Shown: positions 1 to 8,131 of the stretch, in pieces
How the letters are laid out: each line of letters opens with the position of its first letter
Numbering within the stretch: position 1 is the first letter of the stretch
Source: an uncultured Sphingomonadaceae bacterium
GTDB lineage: Bacteria; Pseudomonadota; Alphaproteobacteria; Sphingomonadales; Sphingomonadaceae
Reading direction: 5' to 3'
NCBI GenBank assembly: GCA_947258815.1
Contig: CAMYJW010000011.1
Span: 1 to 64,000, forward strand
DNA length: 64,000 nt
The notes under the pieces: generated by a model
What the model was told of the DNA's origin: nothing
Seen by the model: only the letters and a program-made list of their open reading frames with translations
The model's database searches: none
Translations under genes and position numbers: made by a program

Positions 1-91
1 AGACGAGAAACCGCCATTTGCGCGTCGCTCATCCTTGAATATGCCCAGCATGTCCCGCGTCTTCGCTTCTTGAACTGGCGGTTTCTCGTCT
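1..91. repeat. 16-bp perfect inverted repeat at the left edge
   Basis: Bases 1-16 (AGACGAGAAACCGCCA) are the exact reverse complement of bases 76-91, with 59 bases between. The element lies downstream of the minus-strand gene ending at 124, so transcription of that gene runs into it. The enclosed bases are open in more than one minus-strand frame to the window edge, so they may be the start of an unseen gene. There is no T-tract, so a classical terminator is not supported. It could be the end of a small mobile element or a folded RNA; the window edge prevents a decision. Confidence 0.6.
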
Positions 92-123
92 GGCCGTGAC
101 AACAGGGAATTTGTCCACGCCGC

Positions 124-1053
124 CTAGCCACACATCATCTGCCGCGCCTGTTCGTATTGGGCGATCAGGCGCGCAATATAGTCGCCCGCCGGTTCAGAGC
201 GCTTGATCGCGCCGATGCCGTGGCCTGCGCTCCAGATTTCCTTCCAGGCCTTGGCGTTGCTGCCGCCATCGGCGATGTCGATTGCCATGCCTTCAGCGCG
301 GTGCAGGTTTTCCGGGTCCAGCCCATGCTCTAACAAGGACGGGCGCAGGAAATTGGCATCGACACCGGTAAAACAGTTGGTGGTGACGATATCGCTTGCC
401 GCACAATCGACGATCATCTGCCGGAATGCATCCTGCGTGTTGGCCTCAGTCGATGCGAGGAACGGCGAGCCGATATAGGCAAGGTCCGCACCCAGCGTTT
501 CGGCAGCGAGAACAGCGCGGCCGGTTGCAATACACCCTGACAGGATCAGCAGACCATCCCACCACTCGCGAATTTCCTCTATCAGCGCGAAAGGAGAAAG
601 GTTGCCCGTGTGCCCGCCAGCCCCGGCGCCGACTGCGACAATGCCGTCAACACCCATCTCGGCGCACTTTTGCGCGTGGCGGTTCTTGATCACATCCTGA
701 AAAACAAGGCTGCCGTTGGCCTGCAGTTGTTTCACCAGATCGGGGTTGGCCGCCAGCGCCAGCACCACGATCGGCACTTTGTGCTTCAGCACAATTTCAA
801 GATCGGCTTCGAGCCGCGGGTTTGTGTGATGGGCGACCAGATTGATCGCATAAGGCGCATCGCCCACATTCTCGCGTATCCGGGCGATATCTTCATCCAG
901 AGCATCGGTGGAACGCGGATTAAGCGCAGGCATGGCGCCGATAATTCCGGCCTTGCACTGCGCGACCACCAGATCTGCGGTTGACGCGATGAACATCGGC
1001 CCGGCCATGACCGGGATTTTCAGCTTGGCACGAAGCTGCGCAGCGATTGTCAT
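124..1053 (-). CDS. Nitronate monooxygenase-like flavoprotein (NPD/IpdC-like family)
   Basis: The 309-residue product is a TIM-barrel FMN enzyme of the nitronate monooxygenase/2-nitropropane dioxygenase family. The N-terminal PVMAGPM stretch (residues 14-20) and the AGGHTG phosphate-binding loop (residues 145-150, His148) are typical. Family members oxidise nitronates, but a related branch (IpdC) acts as an oxidoreductase on hydroxylated ring CoA esters in steroid degradation, and that role would suit this CoA-rich neighbourhood better. I chose the ATG at 1053 because it overlaps the stop of the upstream SDR gene in an ATGA junction, which suggests translational coupling. A GTG four codons earlier is possible. 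The exact substrate is unknown. Confidence 0.88.
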   Translation of the reverse strand: MTIAAQLRAKLKIPVMAGPMFIASTADLVVAQCKAGIIGAMPALNPRSTDALDEDIARIRENVGDAPYAINLVAHHTNPRLEADLEIVLKHKVPIVVLALAANPDLVKQLQANGSLVFQDVIKNRHAQKCAEMGVDGIVAVGAGAGGHTGNLSPFALIEEIREWWDGLLILSGCIATGRAVLAAETLGADLAYIGSPFLASTEANTQDAFRQMIVDCAASDIVTTNCFTGVDANFLRPSLLEHGLDPENLHRAEGMAIDIADGGSNAKAWKEIWSAGHGIGAIKRSEPAGDYIARLIAQYEQARQMMCG

Positions 1054-1964
1054 ACCGGTTCCCACGTGAACACGTCTGCCGATCGGTGGAGCGGATAGAA
1101 ATCATTCGCAAACTGATCGAAAACACGCTCGGCAATGGTTTCGGGTGTCCAGCCATCGGCGGTGTGTGCGGTGCGGATCGGCCGCGGCTGCGAGAACAGG
1201 AAAATCTCGTTGTTGCGCACTGCGAAAATCTGGCCCGAAACATCCTTGCCCGCATCGCTGCACAGCGCCACGGCAAACGGCGCAATCTTGTCTGCGTCCA
1301 GCTTCTTCAGGCCTTCGACACGCTTTTGCTGTTCGGGCGTGTCAGTGGGGATCGAATCGATCATCCGGGTCCACGCAAATGGCGCAATCGCGTTTGAACG
1401 CACATTGAAACGCTGCATATCAAGCGCGATGGATTTCGAAAGGCCAACGATACCCAGCTTCGCGGCGGAATAGTTCGCCTGTCCGAAATTGCCGACAAGG
1501 CCGCTGGTCGATGTCATGTGCACATACGCGCCGCTTTGCTGTTCCTTGAAGAACGGCGCGGCAGCACGGCTGGTGTGAAAGCTGCCCATCAGATGCACAT
1601 CGATCACCGCGCGAAAATCGTCCGGGCTCATTTTGTGGAAATAAACATCGCGCAGATTGCCTGCGTTGTTCACCACGCCATCGATCCGGCCGAAATTTTC
1701 AACGGCCGCTTTCACCATCGCGCACGCGCCATCCCAATCGGCAACGCTATCGTGATTGGCAACAGCCTTGCCGCCCATCGCGCGAATTTCCTCAACCACC
1801 TGCTCCGCAGGCGATGCTTCGCCCTGATTGTCTCCGGTAAGCGATACACCCAGATCGTTGACCACAACGCTGGCTCCGGCGCTGGCCATGGCCATCGCCA
1901 CGCCGCGCCCCACGCCGCGCCCGGCACCTGTCACCAAAACGGCTTTGCCATCCATCATCGCCAT
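1050..1964 (-). CDS. SDR resembling the (3R)-hydroxyacyl-CoA dehydrogenase domain of MFE-2
   Basis: This 304-residue short-chain dehydrogenase has the TGAGRGVG nucleotide loop (12-19), NNAG (99-102) and the catalytic YSAAK (Tyr165, Lys169). The segments VVNDLG, GNFGQANYSAAKLG and NAIAPxAxTR closely match the dehydrogenase domain of the peroxisomal multifunctional enzyme type 2, which oxidises (3R)-hydroxyacyl-CoA esters. That fits a beta-oxidation role here. The open frame extends upstream to 2576, but the ATG at 1964 is preceded by a good GGGAGAG ribosome site and matches SDR length. It is the first gene of a two-gene operon and is divergent from the SDR gene at 2190. Confidence 0.92.
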   Translation of the reverse strand: MAMMDGKAVLVTGAGRGVGRGVAMAMASAGASVVVNDLGVSLTGDNQGEASPAEQVVEEIRAMGGKAVANHDSVADWDGACAMVKAAVENFGRIDGVVNNAGNLRDVYFHKMSPDDFRAVIDVHLMGSFHTSRAAAPFFKEQQSGAYVHMTSTSGLVGNFGQANYSAAKLGIVGLSKSIALDMQRFNVRSNAIAPFAWTRMIDSIPTDTPEQQKRVEGLKKLDADKIAPFAVALCSDAGKDVSGQIFAVRNNEIFLFSQPRPIRTAHTADGWTPETIAERVFDQFANDFYPLHRSADVFTWEPV

Positions 1965-2189
1965 CGCACTCTCCCTATATCGCTCTATCTTCAAACCCGC
2001 CTGTGACGCAGCGGCGATTCGGCCAGATTGGTTCGCCGCCACGTTATCTGGCCCCAGCGGCGCCGCCAGCTTTTCCGCGCCGCGCCAGCAGCAAAACAGA
2101 CTCAGCTTGACAGCGGCTCTCGCCATAGTAAACCTGTTAACCAATGAATGGCAAGCGGGTTTTCCGCTTGACCGGATGGGGAAGGAAAC

Positions 2190-3092
2190 ATGGACGGCTC
2201 CCGGACAATTTTTCGCGACGATGTGCTTGCGGGCAAGAACATCCTGATCACCGGCGGCGGTGGCGGGCTGGGCAAGGAAATCGCCACCGCGCTTTCCGCT
2301 GCGCATGCCAAAGTGCATATTTGCGGCCGTCGCCTTGGCATGCTTGAAGAAGCGGCCGACGCTATCGGCGCGAAAACGGGGCACAAGGTTCATGCCCATG
2401 CCTGCGATGTGCGCGATGCCGATGCGGTGGACGCGATGATCGATGGCATCTGGCAGGATCAGCCGCTGACCGGCCTGATAAACAACGCCGCGGCCAATTT
2501 CATCGCGCCGACCAAGGATCTGAGCGCGCGCGGATTTCGCGCGATCACGTCCACGGTTATGGACGGCAGCTTTCATGCCACGCTTTCATGCGGCAAGCGC
2601 TGGATCGATCAGGAGCTGACCGGATCGGTCGTGTCCAATCTGGTGACCTGGGTGTGGACGGGATCGGCCTTCGTCGTTCCATCGGCAATGGCAAAAACGG
2701 CGCTGCACGCGATGACAATGTCGCTGGCGGCAGAATGGGGTCCATATGGCATTCGCCTGAACGCAACCGCGCCCGGCCCCTTCCCGACACCCGAAGCCTG
2801 GGAAAAGCTTAATCCGCTACCCGATACGCAAAGCTCCGCAACCAATTGCGATACGATACCGATGCGGCGCTTCGGCCAGATGCCGGAACTGACCAATCTG
2901 ATCACGTTCCTGCAATCGGATGGCTGCGATTTCCTGACCGGGCAGACGATCGCCGTGGATGGCGGACAACATCTTGCCGCGCCGAGCACGTTTGCCGATC
3001 TCACCAATCTGACGCCAGACCAGTGGCAGGCCGCGCGCGATGCGATCGAAGCTTCCACCGCCAAATCCAAAGCCGCGCAAAAGCAGGACTGA
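2190..3092 (+). CDS. 2,4-dienoyl-CoA reductase-like SDR
   Basis: The 300-residue product has the TGGGGGLG cofactor loop (21-28), but the usual YxxxK catalytic motif reads SAMAK (Ser165, Lys169). Loss of this tyrosine, together with the AAEWGPYGIRLN stretch and the following PGPFPT, is characteristic of the SDR-type 2,4-dienoyl-CoA reductases (human DECR type), which use other active-site residues to reduce conjugated enoyl-CoA esters with NADPH. A GGGGAAGGAAA ribosome site precedes the ATG. It opens the plus-strand cluster that contains the acyl-CoA dehydrogenase and the BadH/BadI-like genes, so it probably removes a double bond from a pathway acyl-CoA. Confidence 0.87.
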   Translation: MDGSRTIFRDDVLAGKNILITGGGGGLGKEIATALSAAHAKVHICGRRLGMLEEAADAIGAKTGHKVHAHACDVRDADAVDAMIDGIWQDQPLTGLINNAAANFIAPTKDLSARGFRAITSTVMDGSFHATLSCGKRWIDQELTGSVVSNLVTWVWTGSAFVVPSAMAKTALHAMTMSLAAEWGPYGIRLNATAPGPFPTPEAWEKLNPLPDTQSSATNCDTIPMRRFGQMPELTNLITFLQSDGCDFLTGQTIAVDGGQHLAAPSTFADLTNLTPDQWQAARDAIEASTAKSKAAQKQD

Positions 3093-3097
3093 ACACA

Positions 3098-4261
3098 ATG
3101 ATCGAACGCAGTCTATTCACATCCGAACATGAAATGTGGCGCGATTCGGTGCGCAAGTTCATGGAGCAGGAAATCGTTCCCCTTCACGATCAGTGGGAAA
3201 AGGATGGCATTGTCCCGCGCGATCTGTGGTTGAAAGCGGGCGAAGCAGGGATGCTGTGTTGCACGGTGCCCGAAGAATACGGCGGCATCGGCGCGGACTA
3301 CCTTTACGATGTCGTGGTGTTTGAAGAACTGTGGCGCGCAGGCACCAGCGGCCCCGGCTTCCTGATCCATACCGATCTTGTCGCCAGTTATGTGCTGGCA
3401 TTCGGAACTGATGAGCAAAAAGCCCAGTGGCTGCCCAAGATGGTCAGCGGCGAGGCAATCGGTTCGCTCGGGATGACCGAGCCGCATGCCGGATCGGATC
3501 TCAAAGCAATCAAGACCAAAGCCGTGCGCGATGGCGACGACTATGTCATCAACGGGCAAAAAGTGTTCATTTCCAATGGCCAGATGTGCGATATTCTGGT
3601 GCTGGCCACCAAAACAGACAGCGAAGCAGGCGCAAAGGGCGTTACCCTGTTTCTCGTCGATACCAGCCTGCCCGGCTTCAAGCGCGGCCAGAATCTCGAT
3701 AAGCTGGGCATGAAGGCCCAGGACACATCGGAGCTGTTCTTCGAAGATCTGCGCGTTCCCGCCAGCGCCATGCTGGGCGCGGAAGGCGAAGGCTTCAAGA
3801 TCATGATGACCAAGCTGGCGCAGGAACGCCTCGCGCAGGCGATCCGTTCTGCAACGGTGACGGAAACGGTCATCGAATGGACAGTCGATTACACCAGCGA
3901 GCGCAAGGCTTTTGGGCAGACCATCGCCGATTTCCAGAACACCCAGTTCGTGCTTGCCGATCTCAAGGCGCGCGCTGTCATGGCCCGTGTTTTCACGGAC
4001 AAATGCATCGAATTGTTCATGCAGGGCAACCTCGATCCGGTTGATGCGGCAATGGCCAAGATGACCACATCCGAACTGCATTGCGAAGCCGTGGACGAAT
4101 GCCTGCAGCTGTTCGGCGGCTGGGGCTATATGTGGGAATATCCGATCTGCCGCGCCTATGCCGATGCCCGGATCGTCAAGATCGCGGGCGGCTCTATCGA
4201 GATCATGAAAACGATCATCGCGCGCGACATGTTCAAGGGCAAGCTGAGCCGCAAAAAGTGA
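3098..4261 (+). CDS. Acyl-CoA dehydrogenase
   Basis: This 387-residue FAD enzyme has the complete acyl-CoA dehydrogenase fold: the MTEPHAGSD flavin-binding motif (about 126-134), the DLRVP signature and the C-terminal GGWGYMWEYP helix. The C-terminal position that carries the catalytic glutamate in medium-chain enzymes reads GGS, so the base is more likely Glu243 in LAQERL, as in long-chain and isovaleryl-CoA dehydrogenases. It starts five bases after the upstream SDR. Beside BadH- and BadI-like genes it may act as the cyclohexanecarboxyl-CoA dehydrogenase step (AliB in Rhodopseudomonas), but sequence alone cannot fix the substrate. Confidence 0.93.
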   Translation: MIERSLFTSEHEMWRDSVRKFMEQEIVPLHDQWEKDGIVPRDLWLKAGEAGMLCCTVPEEYGGIGADYLYDVVVFEELWRAGTSGPGFLIHTDLVASYVLAFGTDEQKAQWLPKMVSGEAIGSLGMTEPHAGSDLKAIKTKAVRDGDDYVINGQKVFISNGQMCDILVLATKTDSEAGAKGVTLFLVDTSLPGFKRGQNLDKLGMKAQDTSELFFEDLRVPASAMLGAEGEGFKIMMTKLAQERLAQAIRSATVTETVIEWTVDYTSERKAFGQTIADFQNTQFVLADLKARAVMARVFTDKCIELFMQGNLDPVDAAMAKMTTSELHCEAVDECLQLFGGWGYMWEYPICRAYADARIVKIAGGSIEIMKTIIARDMFKGKLSRKK

Positions 4262-4335
4262 TCCAGTCCGCGCTCCCCCTTGCCAATACCGCACCGCGCT
4301 ATACTCCGGTCGAGTCAATCTCCGGAGCTTTGCCA

Positions 4336-4809
4336 ATGCTGAAGAATCTCGATGCCAACCTCAGGTTTGGCTTCCTCATCCATGACGTATCGCGCCTGCG
4401 CCGCATCGTGGTTGACAGGGCGCTGAAACCGCTGGGCATCACCCGCTCGCAATGGTGGGTGCTCGCGTTCCTGTCTCGCCGCGAAGGCATGACGCAGACC
4501 GCGCTTGCCGCGGAACTGGATCTGACCAAGGTTGCCATTGGCGGGCTGGTCGATCGGATGGAATCGGGCGGCTTTGTCGAACGCAGGGCCGATAAAAAAG
4601 ACGCGCGCGCGCGCCGGGTGTTTCTCACCAGTGAAGGCCAGAGACTGGTCGAAACGATCCGCGAAGCGGTGGATACGGTGGAAACGAGCATTCTTGCCCA
4701 GGTAACCGACAAGGAACTGGAGCAGGCATCCGGCGTGCTGCTGAAGATCAAGAGCCAGCTGATCGATCTGGTCGGCGAAGATGCGGAAGCGCAGGGCTTT
4801 GATGGATAA
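4336..4809 (+). CDS. MarR-family regulator, BadR-like position
   Basis: The 157-residue protein is a winged-helix MarR regulator: residues from about 30 (SQWWVLAFLSRREGMTQ) through the recognition helix (LDLTKVAIGGLVDRMESGGF) and the wing (RRADKKDARARRVFLT) match the family well. A CCGGAG ribosome site precedes the ATG. In Rhodopseudomonas the MarR protein BadR represses the badHI/aliAB genes for cyclohexanecarboxylate and is relieved by a ring acyl-CoA. Here the regulator sits directly before the BadH- and BadI-like genes, so local control by a CoA-ester ligand is a reasonable inference. I did not find a convincing operator in the 74 bases upstream. Confidence 0.9.
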   Translation: MLKNLDANLRFGFLIHDVSRLRRIVVDRALKPLGITRSQWWVLAFLSRREGMTQTALAAELDLTKVAIGGLVDRMESGGFVERRADKKDARARRVFLTSEGQRLVETIREAVDTVETSILAQVTDKELEQASGVLLKIKSQLIDLVGEDAEAQGFDG

Positions 4810-4839
4810 TTTTTCAGACCTTTAAAAACGGAGATTGAC

Positions 4840-5601
4840 GTGCAGGGATTGGCAGGAAAAGTCGCCATCGTAACAGGTGGCGGACAGGGAATTGGCAGGG
4901 CGCTGGTGCTGCGTCTGGCGCAGGAAGGCTGCAAGGTCGCGATTTTCGATCTCAGCGTCGAGGCAGGCGAAGAAACCGCCAAACTGGCGGGTGGCGATGC
5001 CACGATCAAAACCTGGCAGGTCGATGTCAGCGATTACGATGCAGTCGAAAAGGCCGTGGGTGAAGTTGAAAGCGATCTCGGCCCGGTCTGGACGCTGGTC
5101 AACAACGCAGGCTGGGACAAGCCGCAGCCGTTCCTCGTCACCGATCCGGCATTCTGGGACAAGGTCATCTCGATCAACCTCACGGGTAATCTCAACACCC
5201 ATTTCGCGGTTGCCGGGCGCATGGTGAAGAACGGCGGCGGACGGATCATCAACATCGCATCGGATGCCGCCAAAGTCGGCACCAGCAACGAAGCGGTCTA
5301 TTCGGCCTGCAAAGGCGGCCTGATTTCCTTCACCAAATCGATCGCGCGCGAACTGGCCCGCAAGAACGTTCTGGCCAACTGCGTCTGCCCCGGCCCGACC
5401 AACACCCCGATGATGGCATCGGTGGTGGGCGAAGGCCCGGAAGCGGAAAAGTGGAAAGACGCAATGGTGCGCGGCATTCCGCTCAAGCGCATGGGTGAAC
5501 CGGAAGACTATGCCGGGATCGTTGCCCTGCTTGCATCAGACGATGGCAACTACATCACCGGCCAGGCCATTTCGGTCTCGGGCGGGATGAACATGGTCTG
5601 A
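4840..5601 (+). CDS. badH-like: BadH-like 2-hydroxycyclohexanecarboxyl-CoA dehydrogenase (SDR)
   Basis: This 253-residue SDR has TGGGQGIG (12-19), LVNNAGWD (87-93) and the catalytic Ser141, Tyr154 and Lys158 (YSACK). The NNAGWD segment, the INIASDAAKVG stretch, the EAVYSACKGGL block and the C-terminal GQAISVSGG closely resemble BadH of Rhodopseudomonas palustris, which oxidises 2-hydroxycyclohexanecarboxyl-CoA to the 2-keto ester. The start is a GTG after an ACGGAGAT ribosome site. It is followed by a thioesterase and a BadI-like ring-cleaving hydrolase, so the two consecutive steps of the Bad route are encoded together. Other beta-hydroxyacyl-CoA substrates remain possible. Confidence 0.85.
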   Translation: MQGLAGKVAIVTGGGQGIGRALVLRLAQEGCKVAIFDLSVEAGEETAKLAGGDATIKTWQVDVSDYDAVEKAVGEVESDLGPVWTLVNNAGWDKPQPFLVTDPAFWDKVISINLTGNLNTHFAVAGRMVKNGGGRIINIASDAAKVGTSNEAVYSACKGGLISFTKSIARELARKNVLANCVCPGPTNTPMMASVVGEGPEAEKWKDAMVRGIPLKRMGEPEDYAGIVALLASDDGNYITGQAISVSGGMNMV

Positions 5602-5611
5602 GAACAAGGCA

Positions 5612-6040
5612 ATGAGTGCACCGATGCCGCCGGGCGAAAATTATGAAGTGATCAAACTGGGCGATCCGTTCTGGGTGCCCATCGGCCCCTTGTATATAGA
5701 CAAGGCCCGACAGCGTTTGTGCATGTATGTTTCCGAAGCCGCCTGCAACTACACCGGCAAGCTGCACGGCGGCGCGCTGTCCACACTTGCCGATGCACAG
5801 CTTATCGCGATGGGCGAACACCACGCCGACCCGGAAACGCACACACCCACGATCAACCTGACAGTCGATTTTATCGGCATGGCGCAAGTGGGAGAGTGGC
5901 TTGAAGCGGAAGTGACCTTGCTGCGCGTGACGCGCCGCCTGCTGTTCACCCAGGCGCTGATCACCGTGGGCGACCGGCTCGTCGGCCGCTCAAACGCAAT
6001 TTACAGAAACAACCCAAAGTCGAGGTATAAACTGACATGA
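5612..6040 (+). CDS. PaaI-type hotdog acyl-CoA thioesterase
   Basis: The 142-residue protein has a single hotdog domain with the GKLHGGALSTLADA helix (50-62), the hallmark of PaaI/YdiI-type thioesterases, followed by the TINLTVDFIG strand. Such enzymes hydrolyse CoA esters and often relieve trapped CoA when a pathway stalls. It lies ten bases after the BadH-like gene and its stop overlaps the start of the BadI-like gene by four bases (ATGA), so all three are probably translated together. A proofreading or CoA-recycling role for ring acyl-CoA intermediates is inferred from this position; the true substrate is unknown. Confidence 0.88.
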   Translation: MSAPMPPGENYEVIKLGDPFWVPIGPLYIDKARQRLCMYVSEAACNYTGKLHGGALSTLADAQLIAMGEHHADPETHTPTINLTVDFIGMAQVGEWLEAEVTLLRVTRRLLFTQALITVGDRLVGRSNAIYRNNPKSRYKLT

Positions 6041-6831
6041 CCGATACACCTGCATTTGAGGATATCCTCTACGAAGTGCGCGGCCGCGCCGCATGGATCA
6101 TCATCAACCGGCCCGAACTCTACAACGCCTTTCGCGCCCAGACGATCGAGGAAATGATCGCAGCTTTCAAGCTGGCCGCAGACGATCGCGGCGTTTCCAG
6201 CGTGGTGCTGACCGGCGCGGGCAACAAGGCCTTCTGCACCGGCGGCGATCAGAGCGCCAAGGACGGCCAGTATGACGGGCGCGGCATCGTTGGCCTGCCG
6301 ATCGACGAACTGCAATCGATCATCCGCGACATCCCCAAGCCCGTCATCGCGCGGATCAACGGTTTTGCCATCGGCGGCGGCAATGTTTTTGCCACGCTGT
6401 GCGACATGTCGATCATGGCTGACACTGCAAAGCTGGGCCAGGTCGGCCCGAAAGTCGGCTCGGTCGATGCTGGCTGGGGCACTGCCTACCTCGCGCGCAT
6501 TGTCGGCGACAAGAAAGCCCGCGAGATCTGGTATCTCAATCTGCAGTATTCGGCGCAGGAAGCGCTGGAAATGGGACTTGTCAACAAAGTCGTCCCCGCC
6601 GCCGAGCTGGACGATGCCGTGAACGAGTGGACGCAGACCATTGGTGAGCGTTCCCCCACCGCGCTGGCGCTGGCCAAACGCTCATTCAATGCAGACAGCG
6701 ACAATATCCGCGGTATCTCGATGCTCGCGCTCAATTCCGTGAAGCTTTATTACGACACGGACGAGTCCAGGGAAGGCATGCGCGCTTTCCAGGAAAAACG
6801 CACGCCAGACTTCCACAAATACGTGAAGTGA
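6037..6831 (+). CDS. badI-like: BadI-like 2-ketocyclohexanecarboxyl-CoA hydrolase (ring cleavage)
   Basis: This 264-residue crotonase-fold protein closely matches BadI: NKAFCTGGDQS (63-73), YDGRGIVGLP, KPVIARINGFAIGGGN, the active-site GQVGPKVGSVDAG with Ser142 and Asp144, and the C-terminal LYYDTDESREG. BadI, like MenB, forms a Dieckmann/retro-Claisen branch of the family; it adds water to the 2-keto ring acyl-CoA and opens it to the dicarboxylic pimeloyl-CoA. The GYG seen in BadI reads GWG here (Trp147). The gene is coupled to its upstream neighbour by a 4-base overlap. The ring might carry substituents, so the natural substrate may differ from the Rhodopseudomonas one. Confidence 0.88.
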   Translation: MTDTPAFEDILYEVRGRAAWIIINRPELYNAFRAQTIEEMIAAFKLAADDRGVSSVVLTGAGNKAFCTGGDQSAKDGQYDGRGIVGLPIDELQSIIRDIPKPVIARINGFAIGGGNVFATLCDMSIMADTAKLGQVGPKVGSVDAGWGTAYLARIVGDKKAREIWYLNLQYSAQEALEMGLVNKVVPAAELDDAVNEWTQTIGERSPTALALAKRSFNADSDNIRGISMLALNSVKLYYDTDESREGMRAFQEKRTPDFHKYVK

Positions 6832-6874
6832 TCGATCTGCATGATCGAACCGGCGCACGCGCGGAGGCGCTGAT

Positions 6875-8119
6875 ATGACAGCAAAGCCCCTGCCCTTGCG
6901 TAGCGGAGAGCTGGCTTCGCTGCTTCCGCCGGGCGGATTGACCCTGGTGTCATCCTGCTCGGCGGAATCCGATGTGCTGGCACAAGAGGTGCGCGCGGCT
7001 GGCAACGCGCTGGGCGAGATGGACTTTTCGGGCATTTTCGTGCCCGGCCTCAATCGCCAGAACTGGCACGCCGGCTCCAGCGCCAAAGTGACCACATTTT
7101 TCCAGACACCCGATCTGCGTAAACGCTCTGATCGCACGCGCTTTTTGCCGATTTGTTATCAGGACATCTCACGCCTGTATCGGCAGGAAAAGCCGCAGGC
7201 GGCGCTGCTGATGTGCTCCCCGCCGGATGATGATGGCAATTGCAGCTTCGGCACCGAAGTGGCGTTCATTGCCGAGATGTGGCGCGACATTCCGGTGCGG
7301 ATTGCCCATATCAACCCTTCAATGCCCCGCACACCGGGCGATCCGGGCATTCCCTATGCAGAGCTGACCGCCGTTATCGAAGCCGGGCAGGATCTGCGGG
7401 GCATGCCCGCCGCGCCCGCAAACACCATCAATTCTGCGATTGCCGCGCACGTGGCTTCGCTGGTGCCCGATGGCGCAACGCTGCAAACCGGGCTGGGCAA
7501 ACTGCCCGATGCGGTTCTGGCCGCGCTGAGCGATCATGCCGATTTGCGCCTTCACACCGGATTGATCGGGGATGGAGTCGTGTCTCTGCTCGATTCCGGC
7601 GCGCTGGCCCGCGAAGGCGCAGGGCTGGTCGGCGTCGCGATTGGCAGCCCTCAGCTTTATGAACGGCTTGGCGATCCGCGCTTCCAGTTCCGTCCGGTAT
7701 CCATAACCCACGGACCAGACGTGCTCGCCAGCATCGAAAAACTGGTAACGATCAATTCGGCCATGGAAATCGATCTGTTCGGGCAAGTCTATGCCGAAGC
7801 ATCGTCACGCGGGTTTCAATCCGGCCCCGGCGGCGCAAGCGATTATGCACGCGGCGCACGGCGCAGCGAGGGCGGGCTGCGGATCATCGCCCTGCCATCG
7901 GCGGCGCGCGATATCAGCCGCATCATTGCGCCGGGCACCGGCCATGGCCCGGTTTCGCTGTCGCGCTTCGATGTCGATTGCATCGTCACCGAACACGGGA
8001 TCGCCGATTTGCGCAACAAGGATTATCACCAGCGCGCCGCCAGCCTGATCGCCGTTGCCGCGCCCGAACATCGCGATGCGCTGGACGATGCGTGGCGCGC
8101 CATCGCCAACCAGATCTGA
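6875..8119 (+). CDS. Acetyl-CoA hydrolase/4-hydroxybutyrate CoA-transferase-fold protein lacking the catalytic Glu
   Basis: The 414-residue product has the two-domain layout of the 4-hydroxybutyrate CoA-transferase/acetyl-CoA hydrolase family, including the CoA-binding TGLGKLPDAV loop (205-214) and INSAMEIDLFGQV (293-305). In characterised members the glutamate that forms the glutamyl-CoA intermediate lies in an HTE motif just after the loop; here that segment reads HTGLIGDG, with Gly229 in the glutamate position. A normal ping-pong transferase mechanism is therefore doubtful. A hydrolase or C-C cleaving role, as known for the transferase-fold enzyme IpdAB of steroid degradation, is a possible alternative. 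It follows the BadI-like gene with a GCGGAGG ribosome site. Confidence 0.82.
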   Translation: MTAKPLPLRSGELASLLPPGGLTLVSSCSAESDVLAQEVRAAGNALGEMDFSGIFVPGLNRQNWHAGSSAKVTTFFQTPDLRKRSDRTRFLPICYQDISRLYRQEKPQAALLMCSPPDDDGNCSFGTEVAFIAEMWRDIPVRIAHINPSMPRTPGDPGIPYAELTAVIEAGQDLRGMPAAPANTINSAIAAHVASLVPDGATLQTGLGKLPDAVLAALSDHADLRLHTGLIGDGVVSLLDSGALAREGAGLVGVAIGSPQLYERLGDPRFQFRPVSITHGPDVLASIEKLVTINSAMEIDLFGQVYAEASSRGFQSGPGGASDYARGARRSEGGLRIIALPSAARDISRIIAPGTGHGPVSLSRFDVDCIVTEHGIADLRNKDYHQRAASLIAVAAPEHRDALDDAWRAIANQI

Positions 8120-8131
8120 CCGAGAGAGACA

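Noticed and set aside
1965-2576. N-terminal extension of the SDR ending at 1050, up to base 2576
   Set aside because: The extra residues overlap the divergent SDR gene at 2190, match no SDR domain, and a good ribosome site lies at the ATG at 1964.
3113-4336. Long minus-strand open frame opposite the acyl-CoA dehydrogenase gene
   Set aside because: It is antisense to a clear enzyme gene, has no recognisable domain or ribosome site, and arises from GC-rich codon use. The same holds for long antisense frames at 7805-9127, 31812-33131, 36063-37298, 53126-54319, 56751-57872 and 61341-62642.
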